Shown here in pieces: positions 10,401-17,104 of a stretch of DNA of 42,221 nucleotides (position 1 is the first letter of the stretch; each line of letters starts with the position of its first letter). The position numbers were made by a program, and so were the translations under genes. The notes under the pieces are model-generated. The model saw nothing but the letters and a program-made list of their open reading frames with translations, ran no database searches and was not told the origin of the DNA. Source of the DNA: Planctomycetales bacterium (lineage in GTDB: Bacteria > Planctomycetota > JAKEIC01); assembly GCA_022614695.1 (NCBI GenBank), contig JAKEIC010000200.1, positions 1 to 42,221 of the forward strand, given 5' to 3'.

Positions 10401-11463
10401 GACCGCCAGCGACCGGCTGGCCGAGGCGTCCGGCGAAGCGATGCTGTGCGTGGACGTGACCGGGGACGGGACCCTCGACCTCGTCGTCGGGGCGAGCCTC
10501 GCCGACATCGGCGGGACGGTGGACACGGGGGCGGTGTACGTATGGGCGGGCGGGAGCGGCCTCACGGGGAGCGTGGCCCCGACCGCGGCGCTGAGCGTCA
10601 CCGGGGCCGTCGCGAGCGACCGGCTCGGCACGGCCGCCGGCCAGGGAATCCAGTGCGGGGACGTGACCGCGGACGGGATCTCGGACGTGGTCGTGGCAGC
10701 CCTGGTGGCGGACGTGGGCGGCACCGTGGACACGGGGGCGCTGTACGTGTGGGCGGGCGGGAGCGGCCTCACGGGGGCGCTCGCCCCGACCGCGACGCTG
10801 CGGGTCGCGGGGGCGGTCGCGGGCGACTCCCTCGGGCTCGCGTCGGGCCAAGGGTCCCAATTCGCCGAGGTGACCGGGGACGGGATCCTCGACGTCGTCG
10901 TCGGGGCGTACGCCGCCGACGTGGGCGGCGTGGCGGATGCGGGCGCCGTGTACGTCTGGGCGGGGGGGAGCAGCCTCACGGGCACGCCCTCCCCGAGCGC
11001 GACGCTGCTCGTTCCCGGAGCTGCCTCGGGCGACTTCCTCGGGCAGGCGGTCGGCCAGGCGATCCAGTGCGCGGACCTGACCGGGGACGGCATCCTCGAC
11101 TTCGTCGTCGGCGCGCAGCTCGCCAACGTCGGCGGTACGACCAACCCCGGCGCGGTCTACCTCTGGGCGGGCGGGAGCGGACTCTCGGGCACTCTCGCCC
11201 CCACCGCGACCTTGCGCGTCGTCGGCGCGGCCCTGGGCGACCAGCTCGGGAGTGCCGCCGGCCAGGCCGTCCAGTGCGCGGACGTGAACGGGGACGGGAC
11301 CCTCGACCTCGTCGTCGGCGCATCGAGCGCCAACGTCGGGGGGACGAACGACACTGGGGCCGTGTACGTCTGGACCGGGGGGGCCGGCCTCACGGCGACC
11401 GTGAGTCCGACGACCACCCTCGCCGTTCCCTCGGCGGTCGCGAGCGACGGCCTGGGAGGTTGA
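7453..11463 (+). CDS. lipoprotein with five IPT/TIG domains and about eleven FG-GAP/VCBS-like repeats
   Basis: Signal MISDTLRCKACGWACLAMLAAAVIGC (lipobox); repeated GP..GGT.VTLTG..F..GATVTIGG..AT; then repeated CADVTGDGTLDVVVGA..ADVGGT.DTGAVYVWAGG. Confidence 0.9.
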   Translation: MISDTLRCKACGWACLAMLAAAVIGCTEKKTIIQQGPAATAPPPVVTAVGPAFGPTAGGTAVTLTGSAFQTGATVTIGGSAATSVVVISATQLTPVTVAGTAGARTVTVTNPDGQSGALGSGFTYGTPPVGPPVLTNVSPAFGPLAGGTTVTLTGAAFVSGATVTIGGSAATSVVFASATQLTAVSPAGTAGAQTVVVTNPDTQSGALGAGFTYGTAPAGAPVVTNVSPAYGPPAGGTAITLSGTNFATGATVTIGGTAATSVVLVSSTQITAVSPAGTAGAQTVVVTDPSGLAGSLGNGFTYGPPPAPPPVLTAVVPSAGPASGGTAVTLTGSAFQSGASVTFGGAPATSVVFVSATQLTAVSPAGSLGTVTVVVTNPDTQSGALGLGFAYVPPPVVGAVTPGAGGTGGGTRITITGSGFQPGAGVTIGGAAATSVVTISATQLTAVSPAGTVGARAVVVTNPDTQSGTLAGGFAYTNPPAITTNLAPYRTVAIGETVQFTVTATDPDGDAVALRLLNPPPGCSFDPLAGIASPGTVTVRWTVPPECGGLRWLLFQANDTLAPALRTTTAVPIQVVGPASRSALVVADVTGDGVLDVVGGAREADVGGTSDTGAVYVWAGQATPSGTPTATLRVAGAAVGDRLGTASGQGIQCADVTGDGTLDVVVGSYAADVGGTANTGAVYVWAGGSSLTGTVSPTATLRVAGAAAGDQLGGASGQGIQCADVTGDGTLDVVVGASAADVGGTANTGAVYVWAGGSGLTGTVSPSATLSVSGAVASDALGSATGQGIQCADVTGDGTLDLVVGAQFADVGGTVDTGAVYVWAGGSGLTGTVAPTATLTVSGAAASDQLGNSLGRAIQCADVTGDGTLDIVVGARLADVGGTADTGAVYVWAGGSGLTGTVSPTATLTVTGAVASDEMGNAYGQPIQCADVTGDGTLDVVVAARLANVGGTVDTGAVYVWAGGSGLTGTLAPSATLSVTGATASDRLAEASGEAMLCVDVTGDGTLDLVVGASLADIGGTVDTGAVYVWAGGSGLTGSVAPTAALSVTGAVASDRLGTAAGQGIQCGDVTADGISDVVVAALVADVGGTVDTGALYVWAGGSGLTGALAPTATLRVAGAVAGDSLGLASGQGSQFAEVTGDGILDVVVGAYAADVGGVADAGAVYVWAGGSSLTGTPSPSATLLVPGAASGDFLGQAVGQAIQCADLTGDGILDFVVGAQLANVGGTTNPGAVYLWAGGSGLSGTLAPTATLRVVGAALGDQLGSAAGQAVQCADVNGDGTLDLVVGASSANVGGTNDTGAVYVWTGGAGLTATVSPTTTLAVPSAVASDGLGG
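9208..11463 (+). repeat. tandem coding repeats of about 207 bp (FG-GAP-like units)
   Basis: Eleven recurrences of (C)ADVTGDGxLDxVVGA...GAVYVWAGG...GTxSPTATLxVxGAxASDxLGxAxGQxIQ. Confidence 0.9.
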
Positions 11464-11520
11464 GGCGGGGACGGGTGCCGGTGGTCGGGTCGCGGCTCGG
11501 TAGCGAAGTAGCGCAGCTAG

Positions 11521-11682
11521 GCTCTGTCTGGAAATCCCATGCCTACTGCGGCGCGCGATCCCCGTCGCCCGGCTTCGTTACTCCTCCTTGGCGTACCTCT
11601 CCGTTGGTACGCCTTCGTCGTCGCGCCTCGCCGGGCTCGGGTCTCCCGCGCCTCGTGACGGCAGCGGATTACCAGACAGAGC
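11521..11682. mobile_element. palindromic MITE-like element (162 bp) with flanking CTAG duplication
   Basis: Terminal inverted repeats GCTCTGTCTGG (11521-11531) / CCAGACAGAGC (11672-11682); CTAG at 11517-11520 and 11683-11686; central hairpin GGCGTACC-8nt-GGTACGCC centred exactly at the element midpoint. Confidence 0.75.
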
Positions 11683-12498
11683 CTAGAAGAGAGGATCGCC
11701 GGGCAGCCCCGATGCCTGCCTAATCCAGCGCGCCACGAGCTTCTCGTCGAGCGGGTCGTCCTCGTGGATGTGGAGGTAGCGCGTGTTTGGGTCCTTGGAC
11801 TCGACGGGCGGGAGTGGACGCAGCGAGGTGCCGCGGAAGAAGGCCACCTTCACGTACTTCGTGAAGCAATGGAAGCTGAGGAACCAGCCCTGGCCCTCGA
11901 TGCCGTAGAAGGGCGAGTTCCACCTCACGGCCTTGCGGGCGTCGGGCACGGTGCGCACGATGAGCGCGTCGAGGCGGCGGCCGACGTCGCGTTTCCAGCC
12001 CGGCATGGCCGCGATATAGGCCTGCACGGGGGCGTCGCCGTCGGCCTTCGCGATCTGGGGGTTGCCGCCCGCGAGGAGGGCCGGCGTCGCGGCCGCCGGG
12101 CGACTGCGGCGCGCTGAGGATCCGTTCAGGGCAACGGCGGCGCGGACGAGGGCCTTCAGCGCCTCCTCGTCAATCCTCTCGCCCTCGTGGAGGTCGATGG
12201 CGCGCCGGGCGTTGCCATCGAGGCTGGAGTTGAAGAGGCGCGAGGGGTCCTTCAGCGAGGCGCCCTTGAGGAAGGTCATCTTCACGACGTTCTTGTAGGT
12301 CTCGCCGGTGCAGATCAGCCCGTCGTGAGACCACACCGGGACGCCTCTCCATCTCCACTCCTCGACCACCTCGGGGTCTGCCTGCCTGATCAGGACGCGT
12401 AGCCGAGAGAGCGTCTTGCCCCGCCAGTCGCCCAGCTCCTCGATCCTCGCGTCTATCCGCTCAGAGGGAGACTCGCCTCTCGAGGGGCGCTTCTTCAT
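11683..12498 (-). CDS. tandem DUF1801-like (YdhG/YdeI-type) protein
   Basis: Two similar halves: ...GVPVWSHDGLICTGETYKNVVKMTFLKGASLKDPSRLFNSSLDGN.RRAIDLHEG and ...WNSPFYGIEGQGWFLSFHCFTKYVKVAFFRGTSLRPLPPVESKDPNTRYLHIHEDD. Confidence 0.75.
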   Translation of the reverse strand: MKKRPSRGESPSERIDARIEELGDWRGKTLSRLRVLIRQADPEVVEEWRWRGVPVWSHDGLICTGETYKNVVKMTFLKGASLKDPSRLFNSSLDGNARRAIDLHEGERIDEEALKALVRAAVALNGSSARRSRPAAATPALLAGGNPQIAKADGDAPVQAYIAAMPGWKRDVGRRLDALIVRTVPDARKAVRWNSPFYGIEGQGWFLSFHCFTKYVKVAFFRGTSLRPLPPVESKDPNTRYLHIHEDDPLDEKLVARWIRQASGLPGDPLF

Positions 12499-12730
12499 GT
12501 CAACTCCACGTCTCGTGGGCGCCCTTCCGACTCAGCAAAGATGAGCCCATTGTAGCCACCCACGTCGAGAGTTGGAGAAAGACATGGACAGGGGACGTCC
12601 TCACGCCGGGTCCCGAGGCGGCTCGGGGGCGCCCGATCCCCGCCGAGGAGGCGGCCCGGCGCGGGCCTTCCGCGTTCGTCGGCCGCGCGGGTCACCGGCT
12701 CGCCGCCGGCAGAGCGCGGACCTCCGCGGG

Positions 12731-14698
12731 CTACTTTCCTCCCTCCGCGAGCCGCTTGAGGGCGTTGGCGAGGTTCTTCTCGACCGGGTCGCGGTGCGGC
12801 CAGGCGGGCGGGGCGACTTCGAGGGCCTTCTGGTAGTCCGGCAGGGCCCCGGCAATGTCGCCGAGGGCCCACTTCGAAGTGCCACGGTTGTTCCAGGCAT
12901 CCGCGTCGCGGGGGTCCAGCTCGAGGGCGCGGTCGTAGTCGGACACGGCCCCGGCGAGGTCCCCGCGCGTCTGCCTCAGCACGGCCCGGTTGTACCAGGC
13001 TTTCACGTAGCGGGGGTGGAGCTCCAGGGCGCGGTCGTAGTCCGCCCGCGCGCCGGCGAAGTCCCGGAGCTCGCGCCGCGCGTTCCCGCGGGTGTTCCAG
13101 GGCTTCGGGTCCCGCGGGTCCAGCTCGATGGCGCGGTCCAGGTCGGCAGCCGCCCCCGCAGCGTCCCCGCTCTCGAGTTTTGCGAGGCCGCGATTGGACC
13201 AGGCCCCGGCGTACCGCGGGTCCAGCTCCAGGGCGCGGTCCAGGTCGGCGACGGCCCCGGCGAGGTCCCCAAGCCCGCGCTTCAGGTTGCCGCGGTTGCT
13301 CCAGGCCACCGCGAGCCGAGGGGACATCTCGACGGCGCGGTCGAAGTCCGCCACGGCCCCCGCGATGTCCCCGAGCGCCTGCTTCGCGTTCCCGCGGTTG
13401 CTCCAGGACTTCCCGTCCCGTGGGTCCACCTCGAGCGCGCGGGTCAAGTCCGCCAGCGCCCCGGCCGGGTCCCCGAGCTCCCGTCTCGTTGCGGCGCGGT
13501 TGTTCCAGGCCTCGACGAGCCGCGGGGCCAGATCGAGGGCGCGGTCCAGGTCCGCCATCGAGCCCGCGAGGTCGCCGAGGTTCCGCCGGGCGGCTCCGCG
13601 GTTGTTCAGCGCCCACGCGAAGGGGATCCCGGACGCGAGCGCGATCCCGTACTCCCGCTCGGCCAAGGACGGGTGCACCGCCTCGTCGCGGTCCTCGACG
13701 TAGCCCCGGATGAGATGCGCCTCCCAGCCCTCGACGTCGCGCAGGGCCTCACGGGCCCCCGCCCAGTCCTCATCCATCGCCAGGACCGCCGCGCGGGCGA
13801 GGCTCCCCGCGCGGCCGGTCGCCCCGGGCACGGCCACGAGGTGCGGGCGCGCCCGCTTCGCGTCCAGGCGCCAGAGCGCCTCGAGCCCCAGGAACAGCCG
13901 CGCCCACGGGCCCTCGGTGGAAGTCGGCGCGACCCGGCCCCACTCCTCGCGGGCTTCGGCATTCTGCCCGACCGCCCAGAGCAAGAGGCCCCTCTCGACC
14001 CGGAGGGCGTCCCGGGCGGGCTCCCGCTCGAGCACCTCGCGGAGGATCTTCGCCGCCCGCTGGGGGTCCGACTGCCGCAGGGCCCGAGCCTTCGCTGCGA
14101 GTGCCTGGACGGCCGAGGGTGCCGCGTCCACGGGGACTCGCGCGGGCGAATCGGCCCGGGGCCAGCGGGCGACGATGACCACGGCCGCCGCGCCGCCCAA
14201 CAGCACGGGGATCACGGCCTTCCAGCGCGGTCCCCCCGGGAGTCGTGCCCGCGGCCTCTCGCCGCGCTGCACCCGGTCGAGGTCGTCGCGGAGCGTCGCG
14301 GCGTCCCGGTATCGGTCCGGGACCCGCTTCGCGAGGCAGACCGTCACGACCCGCTCGAGTCCTGCCGGGACGTCCCATCGCAGGGTCCGGAGTCTCGGCG
14401 GCTCCGCCAGGAGGGCGTTCCCGACCACTGCGGCGTCCGAGTCCGCCTCGAACGGCGACCGCCCCGTGAGCGTCTCGTAGAGGACGCAGCCCAGGCTCCA
14501 GACGTCCGCCGCGGATGTGAGCTTGGAGATCTCTCCGCGCGCCTGCTCCGGCGACATGTAGGCGGGGGTGCCGAGGGCCTGGCCGGTGCGGGTGAGACGG
14601 GACCCGGTCGCGACGGACTTGGCGAGACCGAAGTCCGCGAGGTGCGGCCTCCCCTCGCGGTCGAGCTCCGCATGGGTCTCGTAGGGCCCCGTCCGCAT
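12731..14698 (-). CDS. truncated Ser/Thr kinase (C-lobe only) with TM and TPR array
   Basis: Start MRTGPYETHAELDREGRPHLADFGLAK at 14698; lacks Gly loop to HRD; C-lobe, TM and TPR units (WNNRG..RR.LGD.AGA..D.DRALEL.PR) present. Confidence 0.8.
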   Translation of the reverse strand: MRTGPYETHAELDREGRPHLADFGLAKSVATGSRLTRTGQALGTPAYMSPEQARGEISKLTSAADVWSLGCVLYETLTGRSPFEADSDAAVVGNALLAEPPRLRTLRWDVPAGLERVVTVCLAKRVPDRYRDAATLRDDLDRVQRGERPRARLPGGPRWKAVIPVLLGGAAAVVIVARWPRADSPARVPVDAAPSAVQALAAKARALRQSDPQRAAKILREVLEREPARDALRVERGLLLWAVGQNAEAREEWGRVAPTSTEGPWARLFLGLEALWRLDAKRARPHLVAVPGATGRAGSLARAAVLAMDEDWAGAREALRDVEGWEAHLIRGYVEDRDEAVHPSLAEREYGIALASGIPFAWALNNRGAARRNLGDLAGSMADLDRALDLAPRLVEAWNNRAATRRELGDPAGALADLTRALEVDPRDGKSWSNRGNAKQALGDIAGAVADFDRAVEMSPRLAVAWSNRGNLKRGLGDLAGAVADLDRALELDPRYAGAWSNRGLAKLESGDAAGAAADLDRAIELDPRDPKPWNTRGNARRELRDFAGARADYDRALELHPRYVKAWYNRAVLRQTRGDLAGAVSDYDRALELDPRDADAWNNRGTSKWALGDIAGALPDYQKALEVAPPAWPHRDPVEKNLANALKRLAEGGK

Positions 14699-14749
14699 TG
14701 GCGCCCAGTCTACTTCCCGCCCCCCGCCGCGCGCCTGGCGCCGGCGGTC

Positions 14750-14766
14750 ACTTTGTGGTACAAAGT
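14750..14766. promoter_or_regulatory. perfect interrupted palindrome in a divergent intergenic region (candidate operator)
   Basis: ACTTTGT-GGT-ACAAAGT, AT-rich island in a roughly 70% GC region, 4 nt upstream of the GTG at 14771. Confidence 0.6.
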
Positions 14767-14770
14767 CACC

Positions 14771-15895
14771 GTGCTCGCCCCCGCCGACGTGGTCGTGGTC
14801 GGCGCCTCGTTCGCGGGGCTCGCGTGCGCCCGGGCCGCCGCGGCGCGCGGGCTGCGGGTCGTCGTCCTCGAGCGGAAGCCCGACCCGGGAGCGGCGCCGC
14901 GGACGACGGGGCTCCTCGTGAAGGAGGCGGCCGAGGAGATCTCGGTCCCGCCCTCTCTCACGCGGACGATCGGGGGGGTGCGGCTGTACTCGCCGTCGCT
15001 CGCGTCGGTGGACCTCGATCGGCCCGGCTACTACTTCCTCGCGACCGACGTGCCGGGCCTCCTCCGCCGCCTGGCGGCCGACGCCGCCGCGTGCGGGGCG
15101 GAGGTCCTCTGCGGGACCCCCTACGCAGGGGCGCGGCTCGACGGCGACGGGGTCCGGCTCGACCCGCCCGGGATCCGCGCGCGGTTCCTGGTCGGGGCCG
15201 ACGGCGCCCGGTCCCGGGTTGCCCGCGACTTCGGGCTCGGCGAGAACCGGGACTTCCTCGTCGGGGTCGAGGCGGAGTACGAGGGCGTGCGCGACCTCGC
15301 GGAGGACCGGCTGCACGTCTTCCTCGACTCGGAGCTGGCGCCGGGCTACATCGCTTGGGTGGTGCCGGGGGTCGGGATCACGCAGGTGGGGCTCGCCGCG
15401 CGAGTCCCCGCCCGCCCCCAGCTCGAGCCGCTCCTGCGGCGGGTCGGCCGGCTCTGCGACCTCTCGCGCGCCCGCCTCGTGGCGCGGCGCGGAGGGCCGA
15501 TCCCCGTGGGGGGCCCCGTCCGCCCGTCCGCCCACGGCCCGGTGCTCCTCGCCGGCGACGCGGCCGGATGGGCGTCGCCGCTCACCGCAGGCGGCATCCA
15601 CCACGCGCTGCGCCTCGGCCGGCGCGCGGGGCTCGCGATCGCCGACCATGCGCTGGCGCGGGGACCCGAACCGGCCGTCGCCCTCGCCGCGGAGCTGCCG
15701 CGATTCCGCTGGAAGCTCCTCCTGCGCCGGTCGCTCGACCTCCGGCCGCCGAACGCGGTGCTCGACGCGGCGCTCGGGAGCCGCGCCTTCCGCGCTTTCG
15801 CCCGGGCGGTGTTCTTCCACTCGCGGGGGCTCCTCTCCCCCGCGGCGTGGGGGAACATCGTGAGGGATCTCGCGGCCCGACGCGCTCCGGCTTAG
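14771..15895 (+). CDS. FAD-dependent oxidoreductase (geranylgeranyl-reductase-like)
   Basis: VVVVGASFAGLACARAAAARGLRVVVLERK (FAD Rossmann), FLVGADGARSRVARDFG, VLLAGDAAGWASPLTAGGIHHALRLGR. Confidence 0.85.
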   Translation: MLAPADVVVVGASFAGLACARAAAARGLRVVVLERKPDPGAAPRTTGLLVKEAAEEISVPPSLTRTIGGVRLYSPSLASVDLDRPGYYFLATDVPGLLRRLAADAAACGAEVLCGTPYAGARLDGDGVRLDPPGIRARFLVGADGARSRVARDFGLGENRDFLVGVEAEYEGVRDLAEDRLHVFLDSELAPGYIAWVVPGVGITQVGLAARVPARPQLEPLLRRVGRLCDLSRARLVARRGGPIPVGGPVRPSAHGPVLLAGDAAGWASPLTAGGIHHALRLGRRAGLAIADHALARGPEPAVALAAELPRFRWKLLLRRSLDLRPPNAVLDAALGSRAFRAFARAVFFHSRGLLSPAAWGNIVRDLAARRAPA

Positions 15896-15906
15896 ACTCC
15901 CGGGGG

Positions 15907-17088
15907 ATGAACCACGCCGTCGGCTGCTCGACCCGGGCCGACTCGACACAGGCCGTCTCCGAGGCGCTCGACCAGGCCCTCGCCGGCCTCGGGGCGGCCC
16001 CCGTCACGCTCGCGCTCCTCCTCGTCACGCACCAGCACCGGGACGCCTTCCCGCGGATCCTCGCCGAGATCCATCGGCGCGCGAGCCCGGCCGGTCTCGT
16101 CGGCTGCACCGGGGACGGGCTGATCTCGGGCGCCCGCGAGATCGAGGACGAGCCGGCGCTCACGCTCTGGCTCGCGAGCTGGCCGGGCGGAAGGGTCCGC
16201 ACGTTCCGGCTCGAGTTCGAGCCCGTGGAGGGTGCAGACGAGGGGGGACGGTTCACGGGCTGGCACGAGCCGATGCCCGAGGTCTCGGAGAAGCCGACGT
16301 TCCTCCTCTTCCCCGAGCCGTTCACGAGCCCCGCCCACCTCCTCCTCGAGTGGCTGAACCGCGAGTACCCGGGCAGCGCCGCCTTCGGCGGGGTCGCGTC
16401 GGGCGGCTTCGGCCCCGGGCAGAACCGGGTCTTCGTGGACGAGGAGATCCACGACTCGGGGATCGCGGGGGCGATCGTGACGGGCGTGCGCGTCGAGACG
16501 ATCGTCTCCCAGGGTTGCCGGCCGATCGGGAAGCCGTTCGTGATCACGAAGTCGGAGAAGAACGTCCTCCTCGGGCTCGGCGGGAAGCCGGCCTACGAGC
16601 AGCTCGTGGGGCTCTTCGAGTCGCTCGAGACCCACGACCGGGAACTCATGCAGCGCGCCCTGCACGTGGGCCAGGTCGTGGACGAGCGGCGCGAGACGTT
16701 CGCGCGCGGGGACCTGATCGTTCGGAACGTGATGGGGGTGGACCGCGAGTCGGGCGCTGTGGCCATCACGGAGGTGATCCGCCCTGGGCGGACGATTCAG
16801 TTCATGGTCCGCGACGCCGAGAGCGCGAAGGAGGACCTGCGCGCCCTCCTCAAGGCCCGGCGCGACCGGGGCGCCCTGCCCCCGGGCGCCGGCGCGATCC
16901 TCTGCTCCTGTAACGGCCGCGGCTCCCGGATGTTCGGCTCCCCCGACCAGGACTCGTCGGCCGTGGCCGAGACCTTCGCCGGGACCCCCCTGGCGGGCTT
17001 CTTCGCCGGCGGCGAGATCGGGCCCGTGGGGGGAAGGAACTTCCTCCACGGCTTCACGGCGAGCCTCGCGCTGTTCGTGCCGGAGTGA
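15907..17088 (+). CDS. FIST N/C-domain signal-transduction protein
   Basis: VGCTGDGLISGAREIEDEPALTLWLA; GSAAFGGVASGGFG; GAILCSCNGRGSRMFG; PLAGFFAGGEIGPVGGRNFLHGFTASLALF. Confidence 0.85.
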   Translation: MNHAVGCSTRADSTQAVSEALDQALAGLGAAPVTLALLLVTHQHRDAFPRILAEIHRRASPAGLVGCTGDGLISGAREIEDEPALTLWLASWPGGRVRTFRLEFEPVEGADEGGRFTGWHEPMPEVSEKPTFLLFPEPFTSPAHLLLEWLNREYPGSAAFGGVASGGFGPGQNRVFVDEEIHDSGIAGAIVTGVRVETIVSQGCRPIGKPFVITKSEKNVLLGLGGKPAYEQLVGLFESLETHDRELMQRALHVGQVVDERRETFARGDLIVRNVMGVDRESGAVAITEVIRPGRTIQFMVRDAESAKEDLRALLKARRDRGALPPGAGAILCSCNGRGSRMFGSPDQDSSAVAETFAGTPLAGFFAGGEIGPVGGRNFLHGFTASLALFVPE

Positions 17089-17104
17089 CTCGCGGCGCGC
17101 GGGA

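Noticed and set aside
7204-10860. 1218-aa minus-strand ORF
   Set aside because: Antisense to the tandem IPT/TIG and FG-GAP repeats; its repetitiveness mirrors the sense repeats and GC-rich codons
9208-11463. Regularly spaced repeats considered as a CRISPR-like array
   Set aside because: Units of about 207 bp are contiguous, in-frame coding repeats with no constant spacers
9714-11723. 669-aa plus-strand ORF overlapping the FG-GAP gene
   Set aside because: Out-of-frame reading of the same tandem repeats; RGRDRGRRR-type low complexity
12731-15949. Full 1072-aa minus ORF including an N-terminal extension through the FAD oxidoreductase
   Set aside because: The part above 14698 is antisense to the oxidoreductase and low complexity; MRTGPYETHAEL at 14698 is the plausible start
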